A DNA stretch of 6,018 nucleotides from Acidimicrobiia bacterium (GCA_013694495.1 JACDCH010000060.1:1-6018), one strand, 5' to 3'. Counted from the stretch's first letter, positions 1-5,553 are shown. A program made the numbers and translations. Notes: a model not told the origin generated them from the sequence alone.

Positions 1-71
1 AGCTGGTGCCGAGCGGCGGCCCCGTGCCCGTCACGCCGGGCTCCCTCGGAGCGTGGTCCGAGGAATTCTGA
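1..71 (+). CDS. C-terminal end of an unidentified protein (5' truncated)
   Basis: A reading frame enters from the left edge (first full codon at base 3) and ends at a TGA at 69-71, giving a 22-residue C-terminus that ends GAWSEEF. Nearly all codons end in G or C, as expected for real coding sequence in this genome. The other two + frames give Arg/Ser/Pro-rich peptides typical of shadow frames. The fragment is too short to name a family. The stop lies 84 bases before the WhiB gene on the same strand, so read-through transcription into it is possible. It could still be a chance open frame. Confidence 0.5.
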   Translation, partial: LVPSGGPVPVTPGSLGAWSEEF

Positions 72-155
72 GGCGAAGCAGAACCGCAGGTCACGATCGG
101 TTTCTCGGCCACAGAGCGGGCGTTCACCGTCACACCCCCCGGCGATCATGCGGCC

Positions 156-467
156 ATGGATCTCACGACCACCGAAACCCGGGGGGCCGCACCGGGCTGG
201 ATGGACCTCGCCAACTGCGTCGACGTCGACGCCGACGTCATGTTCCCCGACCCCGGCGCCGACCCGTCCGGCGCCCTCGAGGTGTGCGCGGGCTGCGACG
301 TCAGGGAGGCGTGCCTCGCCCACGCCCTGGCCAACGGCGAGCGCTACGGCGTGTGGGGCGGGCGCACGGCCGACCAGCGGGTCAACCTGCTCGGGTTCCG
401 CCGCCCGGCCCGCCGGCGCCACGCTCGCCGCACCACCGCGGTCGGCCCGCTGGCGCCCGTCGGCTGA
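156..467 (+). CDS. WhiB-family [4Fe-4S] transcriptional regulator
   Basis: This 103-residue protein has the full WhiB signature. Four cysteines, C21, C44, C47 and C53, form the C-(x22)-C-x2-C-x5-C pattern that ligates a redox- or NO-sensitive [4Fe-4S] cluster. The GVWGG turn follows at residues 65-69, and a basic tail with GFRRPARRRHARR at about 80-92 acts as the DNA-contacting AT-hook-like region. W15 and a FPD motif at 30-32 also fit the family. Known WhiB proteins bind the primary sigma factor region 4 and act as cytoplasmic regulators of differentiation, redox or antibiotic stress; the target here cannot be read from sequence. ATG 156 is the first start codon in this frame after the TGA at 69-71. 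No Shine-Dalgarno sequence is visible before it (the upstream bases are C-rich), so the message may be leaderless or weakly translated. The subfamily (WhiB1 to WhiB7) is not assigned. The gene converges with the DUF1905 gene. Confidence 0.93.
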   Translation: MDLTTTETRGAAPGWMDLANCVDVDADVMFPDPGADPSGALEVCAGCDVREACLAHALANGERYGVWGGRTADQRVNLLGFRRPARRRHARRTTAVGPLAPVG

Positions 468-550
468 CAGGCGGCGCCCCTTCCTCTCTCAGGACCTGCG
501 GCTGAACAACCGGGTCGCGACGCCCCTGTCGACCGCCGGAGGCGCTGGGG

Positions 551-574
551 GTCTGGGGGCGGAGCCCCCCAGAC
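551..574. terminator. Strong GTCTGGGGG hairpin, probable bidirectional terminator or extragenic palindrome
   Basis: A perfect 9-bp inverted repeat, GTCTGGGGG (551-559) and CCCCCAGAC (566-574), encloses the 6-base loop CGGAGC. It lies 84 bases after the WhiB stop and 103 bases from the DUF1905 stop, so it sits between two convergent genes. There is no T-tract, as is common for hairpin terminators in GC-rich Actinobacteria. The preceding GGCGCTGGGG extends the G-rich character. I recall similar G-run/C-run hairpins recurring between genes in GC-rich genomes, so it may be a dispersed element. Confidence 0.55.
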
Positions 575-624
575 ATCGGCCGCAGGGCGACGAAGTCGGC
601 CGAGGACCGCAACGACCGAGCGGA

Positions 625-644
625 GCGAGGGCCACAACCCTCGC
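625..644. terminator. Second hairpin downstream of the DUF1905 gene
   Basis: GCGAGGG (625-631) pairs perfectly with CCCTCGC (638-644) around a CCACAA loop. It starts 34 bases past the DUF1905 stop on the minus strand, a normal distance for that gene's terminator. It lies within a stretch with two related motifs, CGGAGCGAGG (621-630) and CGGAGCGACG (650-659), suggesting repeated extragenic sequence. There is no T-run. Confidence 0.4.
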
Positions 645-677
645 CGGAACGGAGCGACGCGAGTGACGGCGAAGAAC

Positions 678-953
678 TCAGTCGAGGCGCTCTTCGAGCC
701 GCACGCGCACGGAGTCGCCGGCCTGCTTGGCGATCGCCTTCCGCACGTCGGCCTTGATGGGCAGCTTGTGCGTCCCGTCCCCGAGGGCCATGAACGAGCT
801 GCGGAACGGATGGCCGTCCACGGCCCCGCTCACCTTCACCAGGCCGCGGGTCCCGAAGAACTCGGCCGATCCCGGCATCACCACGTAGGTCCAGGCGCCC
901 TTGTTCTCGCCCTTCTGCAGCGTGGCGTCGAACTCCCTCGGCAAGCTGCTCAT
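678..953 (-). CDS. DUF1905 domain-containing protein
   Basis: This 91-residue protein consists almost entirely of one DUF1905 domain. The family pattern is visible in order: F8-A-T-L near the N-terminus, GAWTYVVMP around 19-27, an FGTRG-VKVSG beta segment around 33-43, GHPFRSSFMALGDGTHKLPIK around 47-67, and a closing R-KAI-K-GDSVRVRL segment around 71-87. Members are small beta-barrel proteins of unknown biochemical function, often fused to a YdeI/OmpD-associated (DUF1801-like) tail, which is absent here. No signal peptide or membrane segment is seen, so it is probably cytoplasmic. The ATG at 951-953 is supported by AGGAGG (959-964), 5 bases upstream. It diverges from the GAF-GGDEF-EAL gene and converges with the WhiB gene. 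Confidence 0.82.
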   Translation of the reverse strand: MSSLPREFDATLQKGENKGAWTYVVMPGSAEFFGTRGLVKVSGAVDGHPFRSSFMALGDGTHKLPIKADVRKAIAKQAGDSVRVRLEERLD

Positions 954-958
954 CGGAT

Positions 959-964
959 CCTCCT
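959..964 (-). promoter_or_regulatory. Consensus ribosome binding site AGGAGG of the DUF1905 gene
   Basis: The minus strand reads AGGAGG with 5 bases before ATG 953. This is the most canonical Shine-Dalgarno sequence in the window and fixes the start. The 8-bp hairpin at 965-990 ends directly against it. Confidence 0.8.
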
Positions 965-990
965 CGTCGTCGTCTGCTCCCCCGACGACG
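965..990 (-). other. Hairpin abutting the DUF1905 ribosome binding site
   Basis: CGTCGTCG (965-972) and CGACGACG (983-990) form a perfect 8-bp stem with a 10-base loop. In the minus-strand transcript the hairpin would end immediately 5' of the AGGAGG. It may position or insulate the ribosome binding site, or be a by-product of a CGT/CGA trinucleotide run. It is in an untranslated region, so codon constraint does not explain it. Confidence 0.4.
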
Positions 991-1088
991 GGAGCGGCGT
1001 CCGGAACTCATCGCTTCGACGCCATCCTCGTGCCCGAGCAGGGCTGCCGCCGCGCTGTTGCACACTGGGCCGATCGCTCGCCGACCGC

Positions 1089-1119
1089 GGCCGGCGCTCC
1101 CCCGAGGAGCGTCGCGGCC
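1089..1119. other. Two-segment hairpin in the divergent intergenic region
   Basis: GGCCG (1089-1093) pairs with CGGCC (1115-1119), and inside it CGCTCC (1095-1100) pairs with GGAGCG (1106-1111) around a CCCGA loop. A 1-by-3 internal loop separates the two stem segments. It ends directly before the ATG of the luciferase-like relic. It may be a terminator of lost transcription, a regulatory structure, or a mark of the rearrangement that left the relic. Its role is unknown. Confidence 0.35.
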
Positions 1120-1198
1120 ATGAGGTTCGGGCTCTTCGAGCATCAGCCTGCCATGGCCGTGGGAGGAGGAGAACGAGTACCGGCGAAACGCCCACTGA
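1120..1198 (+). pseudogene. Relic: N-terminus of a luciferase-like (LLM, probably F420-dependent) oxidoreductase
   Basis: ATG 1120 begins MRFGLFEHQ, then one extra base at about 1147 shifts the frame. The continuation in the next frame, from CTG 1148, reads LPWPWEEENEYRR and stops at TGA 1196-1198. Together these match the familiar start of bacterial luciferase-family monooxygenases, MRFGLFYEHQLPRPW followed by an acidic stretch and EYR. Differences from that pattern are a missing Tyr and an Arg-to-Trp change. The TIM barrel that should follow, about 300 residues, is absent. The family is known to use FMN or F420 and oxidise diverse substrates; the original substrate cannot be inferred. The fragment is non-functional as that enzyme. 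A 34-residue uninterrupted frame from the same ATG does exist, so a small leader peptide is a weaker alternative. Confidence 0.6.
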
Positions 1199-1218
1199 CC
1201 TCGACTCGGCAAGCCTCC

Positions 1219-1254
1219 GGGTGAGACGGCCCTCTGCGTGGTAAGGGTGAGACG
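1219..1254. repeat. Pair of 10-bp direct repeats GGGTGAGACG upstream of the c-di-GMP gene
   Basis: GGGTGAGACG occurs exactly at 1219-1228 and 1245-1254, 26 bases start to start. The second copy lies 62 bases before the ATG of the GAF-GGDEF-EAL gene, a plausible place for tandem regulator sites. The second copy also overlaps a small inverted repeat, CTGCGT (1233-1238) with ACGCAG (1252-1257). No matching promoter hexamers could be assigned with confidence. Confidence 0.4.
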
Positions 1255-1316
1255 CAGCGTCACAGAGAAGCACCCGCCCTGTCGCTGCGGTCGCGAACGT
1301 CGATGAACGGGGAACC

Positions 1317-3197
1317 ATGGCGAACGAGCAGCAGCTCTCGAGTGTGCTCGGCGAGTTCGCTCGCACGATGATCACCGATTTCCCGATCCAGGCCATCCTC
1401 GATCACCTCGTGACCCGCATCGTCGAGGTGTTGCCGATCACCGCTGCCGGCGTGACGTTGATCTCGCCCGGCGAAGATCCGCGGTGGGTGGCCGCCTCGG
1501 ACGATTCGGCCCTCCGGTTCGAGAAGCTGCAGACCGAACTCGACGAGGGCCCCTGTCTGCTGGCATACATGACGGGCGAGGCTGTGTCAGTCCCTGACCT
1601 CCGCACGGACTCGCGGTTCTCGAGGTTCACGCCCCGTGCCGTCGAAGCGGGGCTGGGAGCGGTCTTCACCTTTCCGTTGCGCCATGGGGACGCTGCGCTT
1701 GGCGCTCTCGACCTGTACCGGACGTCGCCTGGGCCCTTGAGCGCCAGCTCGATGGACGCGGCGCAAACCCTGGCCGACGTGGTCACCGCCTATCTCCTGA
1801 ACGCCCAGGCCCGTGAAGAGCTGAGCGACGCGTCAGCCCGATCCCACCACGTATCGGTGCACGACGCTCTGACGGGCCTACCGAATCGGCTGCTGTTGCT
1901 GGAGCGACTCGACCACGCCGTTCTTCGAGCGCGTCGTTCAGGCAAGCTGGCGGCGGTCTTGTTCGTCGATCTCGACGGCTTCAAGCTCGTGAACGACCTG
2001 CACGGCCACAGCGTCGGTGACGAGCTGCTGGTCATGGTCGCGCAGCGTTTGACCGCGGTGCTGCGACCGGGAGACACGTTGGCTCGGTTGTCCGGGGACG
2101 AGTTCGTGATCCTCTGCGAGGACCTCGACGGGGCGGCGGACGCGGACGCGATCGCCACCCGCGTCGGTGCCGCGCTCGCCACACCGTTCTTCCTCGCCGA
2201 TACCGAGGTGGAGGTGACGGCCAGCGTGGGCATCGCCTTCTCCGGTCGAGGGGATCAACTCTCCGAACAGCTCCTCCACGACGCCGACACCGCGATGTAC
2301 CAGGCCAAGCGCGGCGGCGGCGGCCGCCACCAGATCATCGACATCCGCGAGCAGCAACACGCCACCCAACAAGTCACCCTCGAGCGGGACCTCCGGGGGG
2401 CAAGTCAGCGCGGTGAGCTGCGAACGGAGTACCAGCCGATCGTCGAGACGGCCGGAGGGCGAATGGTGGGTGTCGAGGCCTTGCTGCGGTGGGATCATCC
2501 ATCCCGTGGCCCCGTGTCACCGGCACAGCTGGTTCCACTCGCCGAACGGTCCCATCTCATCACCGATATCGGTCAGTGGGTGCTCGCCTCGGCGTGCACC
2601 GACCTGCAGCGCTGGAATGGCCGCCAGGGAGAGCAGGAGTTCGTGCTTTCGGTGAATGTGTCGGCTCATCAGCTCATGGCCGCGGGCTACGCGGCCAGCG
2701 TGGCCGCGGTGCTGGACGACACCGACACTGACCCGCAGTTCGTCACCCTGGAGGTCACCGAGAGCGTCTTCGTGCGAGACGGCGAACGAGCCCTCGTCGT
2801 CCTCGACGAGCTCAAGCGTCTCGGCGTGAAGCTGGCTCTCGACGATTTCGGCACCGGCTACTCCTCTCTCAACTACCTCAAGCAGTTCCCGATCGACGTC
2901 GTGAAGATCGACCACGGATTCGTCGCCGATCTCCCTCACGACGAGGCGAGTCACGCCATCGTGTTCGCCGTCATCGAGCTCGCCCACATGCTCCGCATGA
3001 CGGTCGTCGCCGAAGGCGTCGAGACAGCAGCACAACACGAGCAGCTCGCGGCACTCGGCTGCGACCAATGCCAGGGCTACTACTTCGCGTACCCCATGCC
3101 CGCCGACGAAATCGACACGCTGTCCCGCGGCTCCCTCGTGGGCGGCGCCGCGCAACTGCCGGCAGGCGCCGCCAGAGGAGCGAGCATCGCTCGCTGA
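1317..3197 (+). CDS. GAF-GGDEF-EAL protein (cyclic-di-GMP synthesis and breakdown)
   Basis: This 626-residue protein lacks membrane segments and a signal peptide, so it is cytoplasmic. A GAF sensor domain covers about residues 20-165, with the DEGPC...GEAVSVPDL core at about 76-95 that is typical of actinobacterial GAF domains. A GGDEF domain covers about 178-340: DALTGLPNR at 183-191, FVDLDGF at 216-222, N226 and D235, and an SGDEF active-site loop at 259-263. Ser replaces the first Gly. The inhibitory I-site R250-x-x-D253 is intact at the standard 5-residue spacing. An EAL domain covers about 355-605: E387 of EAL, N447, E479, DDFGTGYSS from D509, K530, E566 of AEGVE and Q586. The spacing from N447 onward matches the catalytic set of active phosphodiesterases such as RocR as I recall it. 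Both activities are therefore plausible, with the GAF domain setting the balance. ATG 1317 has only a weak GGGG purine run at 1309-1312. The gene is monocistronic and converges with mct. Confidence 0.95.
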   Translation: MANEQQLSSVLGEFARTMITDFPIQAILDHLVTRIVEVLPITAAGVTLISPGEDPRWVAASDDSALRFEKLQTELDEGPCLLAYMTGEAVSVPDLRTDSRFSRFTPRAVEAGLGAVFTFPLRHGDAALGALDLYRTSPGPLSASSMDAAQTLADVVTAYLLNAQAREELSDASARSHHVSVHDALTGLPNRLLLLERLDHAVLRARRSGKLAAVLFVDLDGFKLVNDLHGHSVGDELLVMVAQRLTAVLRPGDTLARLSGDEFVILCEDLDGAADADAIATRVGAALATPFFLADTEVEVTASVGIAFSGRGDQLSEQLLHDADTAMYQAKRGGGGRHQIIDIREQQHATQQVTLERDLRGASQRGELRTEYQPIVETAGGRMVGVEALLRWDHPSRGPVSPAQLVPLAERSHLITDIGQWVLASACTDLQRWNGRQGEQEFVLSVNVSAHQLMAAGYAASVAAVLDDTDTDPQFVTLEVTESVFVRDGERALVVLDELKRLGVKLALDDFGTGYSSLNYLKQFPIDVVKIDHGFVADLPHDEASHAIVFAVIELAHMLRMTVVAEGVETAAQHEQLAALGCDQCQGYYFAYPMPADEIDTLSRGSLVGGAAQLPAGAARGASIAR

Positions 3198-3212
3198 CGG
3201 GGGAGCAGTCAC

Positions 3213-3230
3213 GCCGCGGCACCCCGCGGC
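3213..3230. terminator. Perfect 7-bp hairpin after the GAF-GGDEF-EAL gene
   Basis: GCCGCGG (3213-3219) and CCGCGGC (3224-3230) pair perfectly around a CACC loop, starting 16 bases after the TGA at 3195-3197. It is well placed to end transcription of the c-di-GMP gene and, read from the other strand, to back up termination of mct. There is no T-tract. Confidence 0.55.
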
Positions 3231-3259
3231 CTGACCACCTCGCGATCCCGGCGGCGCCT

Positions 3260-3273
3260 GGTCGCGGGCGACC
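3260..3273. terminator. Short hairpin just past the mct stop
   Basis: GGTCG (3260-3264) and CGACC (3269-3273) enclose CGGG. On the minus strand it begins 6 bases after the mct TGA (3282-3280). With the 3213-3230 hairpin it gives this 82-base convergent gap one structure close to each stop. It overlaps the palindrome ACCCCGGGGT at 3271-3280, so an alternative fold is possible. Confidence 0.35.
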
Positions 3274-3279
3274 CCGGGG

Positions 3280-4503
3280 TCACGCCGGCCCGGCCACGAC
3301 GCCGTCGTCGTGGAGGGCGCCGATCTCGCCGAGGGACAGGCCGAGGAAGTCGGCCAGCACCTCCTCGGTGTGCTCGCCGAGCAGCGGGGCCCGCCGCACC
3401 GGAAGCCGGCCCATGCCGTCGAACACCAACGGACTGCCAGGCATGAGGTAGGTGCCGACGCCCGGTTGCTCGACCTGCTCGAACATCGGGTTGGCGGTCG
3501 AGCACCGGGGGTCCTCGTCGACGAGCTGGGTGAACGTCTGGTACGGCCCCCAGCACACGTCGTAGGCGTCGAGCGTCGTGCGGATCTCGTCGAGCGTCCG
3601 CACGACGGTCCAGGGCTTGATGATGGCGCCGATGAGCTCCCGGGCCTCGAAGCGGTGGCCCTCGATCGTGAGGTCGAGGCCCATCATCTGCTCGAGGGTG
3701 GCGAAGGCGTCCGCCAGCCCGGTGGCCTCCACCAGGCTCGTCCACTGCTTGAGGGTCAGGGCGACGATCATGATGCGCCGGCCCTCCTTGGTGATGAAGT
3801 CGCGGCCGAACGCGCCGTAGAGATAGTTGCCGTCCTTCACCCGCTCGTTGTGGGTGATCTGGACCTCGGCGATCTTGCCCAGGTTGCCGACCATGGCGAA
3901 GGCGACGTCGGACAGGGCCACGGTCACCAGCCGGCCCTCTCCGGTCTTCGACCGGTGGCGCTCGGCGGCGAGCAATCCGGTGGCGGCCAGGGTGCCGGTG
4001 ATCGAGTCCCAGGCCGGCAGGAGGTGGTTGAACGGGACGGCGAGGTGGCGGGGTCCGGTGGCCCACGGGAAGCCGGTGGCCGGGTTGATCGTGTAGTCGA
4101 CGGCCGAGCTGCCGTCGTGGTTGCCGAGCACGTTGACCATCACGAGGTCGGGACGGTGGGAAGTGAGGCGCTCGTAGGACAGCCAGCCGCGAGCGGGGAA
4201 GTTGGTGAGGAAGAGGCCGGCGTCGGGGCCGGGCGCGGCGATGAGCGCGGTGAGGAGCTCTTGGCCCCGCGGGTTGCGCAGGTCGACCTGAACGGAGCGC
4301 TTCCCCTTGTTCAGTCCGGCCCAGAACAGGCTCGTGCCGTCGGCCCCGATGGGCCAGCGGGTGCGGTCGAGGCCGCCGCCGATGGGGTCGAAGCGGATCA
4401 CGTCCGCCCCCATCTGGGCCAGGGTCATGCCGCCGAGCGGGGCGGCGACGTAGGCCGAGCCCTCCACCACGCGCAGGCCGTCGAGGATTCCGATCGCGGT
4501 CAC
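3280..4503 (-). CDS. mct: 2-methylfumaryl-CoA isomerase (mesaconyl-CoA C1-C4 CoA transferase), class III CoA-transferase family
   Basis: This 407-residue protein is a CaiB/BaiF (class III) CoA-transferase. In Mct the CoA is moved within one molecule, converting mesaconyl-C1-CoA (2-methylfumaryl-CoA) to mesaconyl-C4-CoA (3-methylfumaryl-CoA). The N-terminal segment RVVEGSAYVAAPLGGMTLAQ (11-30), then GADVIRFDPIGGGLD (32-46), FWAGLNKGKRS (60-70) and NFPARGWLSYERL (101-113) closely match Chloroflexus Mct as I recall it. So do GNYLYGAFGRDF (225-236), NPMFEQVEQPGVGTYLMPGSPL (338-359) and GEHTEEVLADFLGLS (376-390). D166 in the PAWDSITG segment sits where the catalytic Asp of formyl-CoA transferase lies and should form the acyl-anhydride intermediate. 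Length agrees with Mct at about 409 residues. The start is GTG, overlapping the mch stop as GTGA, and no Shine-Dalgarno sequence precedes it. Translation therefore probably depends on coupling to mch. A general acyl-CoA:carboxylate CoA-transferase is the main alternative. Confidence 0.85.
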   Translation of the reverse strand: MTAIGILDGLRVVEGSAYVAAPLGGMTLAQMGADVIRFDPIGGGLDRTRWPIGADGTSLFWAGLNKGKRSVQVDLRNPRGQELLTALIAAPGPDAGLFLTNFPARGWLSYERLTSHRPDLVMVNVLGNHDGSSAVDYTINPATGFPWATGPRHLAVPFNHLLPAWDSITGTLAATGLLAAERHRSKTGEGRLVTVALSDVAFAMVGNLGKIAEVQITHNERVKDGNYLYGAFGRDFITKEGRRIMIVALTLKQWTSLVEATGLADAFATLEQMMGLDLTIEGHRFEARELIGAIIKPWTVVRTLDEIRTTLDAYDVCWGPYQTFTQLVDEDPRCSTANPMFEQVEQPGVGTYLMPGSPLVFDGMGRLPVRRAPLLGEHTEEVLADFLGLSLGEIGALHDDGVVAGPA

Positions 4504-5507
4504 GGGCGGAGCCCGAGGAAGCGCCAGTCGAGCACCGGCGCCGACTCGCCGTCGTGCTCGCTCGTGACGATGGCTCGGAGGTCGACGATGCGGCCGCCGC
4601 CGTCGAGTGGATGGATGTCAACGATCGTGAGCTCGGTCGACAAGATGTCCCCTTCGTCGACGGGCCCGGTGTGGTCGCAGCCGCGCCAGGCGAGGATCGT
4701 CACCAGGTCGGGCAGGGCGCGGGCGGCATGGGCGGCGGCGATCCCGATCGTGTGACCGCCGTAGACGAGGCGTCGGCCGTGGGCGCTGGTGCCGCCGTCG
4801 TGATGCGTCATGGCGATGTTCAGCGTCAGCCGGGCCAGCTCGGGGGCCGCAGTGACGGTGTCGCGTCCGATCACGGCGAACGTCGTGCCCGAGGTCGCGG
4901 CGCCTTCGGGTCCCGGTGGCACCGCCCGGCGGAAGGCGTCGAGGTCGAAGTGCAACGGCACCGACGCCTTGATCGGTTCGAGGTCGAGGGCCTCGGGGAT
5001 CGAATCGAAGGAGTCAGCGTGGCCCGTGGCGGCATCGGCGTCGCGCCGCGGGAGAATCGGGCAGCGCCAGAAGTCGATCACGGGCTCGTCGCGCTGGTTC
5101 GTGGTCGAGACCCGCAGGGCGACGAGGCCCGTGCCCGAGACCGGCCGGTTCTGCTTCAGCGCCACGACCTCGGTGGCGGTTCGCAGCGTGTCGCCGATGA
5201 ACACGGGCTGGAGGAGCACCAGGCCCCGGTAGAAGAGGTTCGCCTTCACCCGCTGGCTCGGCCCGGTCGACTGCCCGATGGCGACGTCGCACACGAGGCT
5301 CGGGTGGACCACCGGTTGGTCGTGGCCCGTGACGGCGGCGCTCAGCGTGGCGTCGAGCGGGAGGCGGAGCCGGTCGCCGACGATCGCCTGGTGCACCGCC
5401 GCGTGCCCCGTGGTGAGCGTGAGGCCGGGGGCGTCGTCGAAGACCTGCCCGACCACCAGGTCTTCGAAGTACGGACCTCCGACCTCGACGCGATGAATGT
5501 CGTCCAT
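4500..5507 (-). CDS. mch: MaoC-type double-hotdog hydratase, probable 2-methylfumaryl-CoA (mesaconyl-CoA) hydratase
   Basis: This is a 335-residue protein, or 337 if the first of two in-frame ATGs (5513) is used; residue numbers here count from that first Met. GPYFEDLVVGQVF (13-25) opens an N-terminal hotdog domain. The C-terminal hotdog carries AMTHHD (234-239), GRRLVYGGHTIG (246-257) and CDHTGPVDEGD (279-289). The GRRLVYGGH block and following GP-x-x-x-GD turn are shared with Mch enzymes that interconvert beta-methylmalyl-CoA and mesaconyl-C1-CoA. In the N-terminal half the usual hydratase GDxNPxH motif reads GDRLRLPLD, without the His, so that half is likely non-catalytic. ATG 5507 is preferred because GAGGG (5514-5518) lies 6 bases before it but touches ATG 5513. 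The partner mct overlaps its stop by 4 bases, and the two would act on the same substrate, which supports the assignment. Mesaconyl-C4-CoA hydratase (Meh) or a related enoyl-CoA hydratase cannot be excluded. Confidence 0.75.
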   Translation of the reverse strand: MDDIHRVEVGGPYFEDLVVGQVFDDAPGLTLTTGHAAVHQAIVGDRLRLPLDATLSAAVTGHDQPVVHPSLVCDVAIGQSTGPSQRVKANLFYRGLVLLQPVFIGDTLRTATEVVALKQNRPVSGTGLVALRVSTTNQRDEPVIDFWRCPILPRRDADAATGHADSFDSIPEALDLEPIKASVPLHFDLDAFRRAVPPGPEGAATSGTTFAVIGRDTVTAAPELARLTLNIAMTHHDGGTSAHGRRLVYGGHTIGIAAAHAARALPDLVTILAWRGCDHTGPVDEGDILSTELTIVDIHPLDGGGRIVDLRAIVTSEHDGESAPVLDWRFLGLRP

Positions 5508-5513
5508 GGCCAT

Positions 5514-5518
5514 CCCTC
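5514..5518 (-). promoter_or_regulatory. Ribosome binding site GAGGG that decides the mch start
   Basis: The minus strand reads GAGGG, then ATGGCCATGG. Spacing is 0 bases to the first ATG (5513) and 6 bases to the second (5507). Only the second spacing is workable for ribosome binding, so the protein probably begins MDDIHRV. Confidence 0.55.
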
Positions 5519-5526
5519 GGCGGCGG

Positions 5527-5553
5527 AACCTAGCCCGCCCCGCTCGGCGTCAG
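5527..5553 (-). promoter_or_regulatory. Possible promoter of the mch-mct operon
   Basis: On the minus strand CTGACG (5553-5548) resembles a -35 box, and TAGGTT (5532-5527) fits the TAnnnT -10 pattern. The spacer is 15 bases, shorter than the usual 17. The -10 box lies 19 bases before ATG 5507, implying a leader of about a dozen bases that still contains the GAGGG. The match is modest and was picked by eye. Confidence 0.3.

Noticed and set aside
53..505. 150-codon + strand frame overlapping the WhiB gene
   Set aside because: It is an Arg/Pro/Gly-rich frame; the WhiB frame inside it has the four-cysteine signature and GVWGG.
382..1263. 293-codon minus-strand frame
   Set aside because: It covers the DUF1905 gene in a different frame plus non-coding gaps, and is Arg/Gly/Ser-rich with no recognisable motif.
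2517..3212. 231-codon minus-strand frame
   Set aside because: It is antisense to the EAL domain, whose catalytic residues and spacing are intact on the + strand.
3209..4621. 470-codon minus-strand frame
   Set aside because: It overlaps mct in another frame and is dominated by Arg, Pro and Gly; the mct frame has clear family motifs throughout.
3310..4755. 481-codon open frame on the + strand
   Set aside because: It lies antisense to mct and the end of mch, gives a Gly/Glu/Val/His-rich composition without domains, and is the usual antisense shadow of GC-rich coding sequence.
1317..5507. Regulatory link between the c-di-GMP gene and mch-mct
   Set aside because: The genes are convergent, each side has its own hairpin, and no shared control site is visible.
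3280..5513. Evidence for full 3-hydroxypropionate autotrophy
   Set aside because: Only two enzymes of the second cycle are present. The diagnostic carboxylating and reducing enzymes are not in the window.
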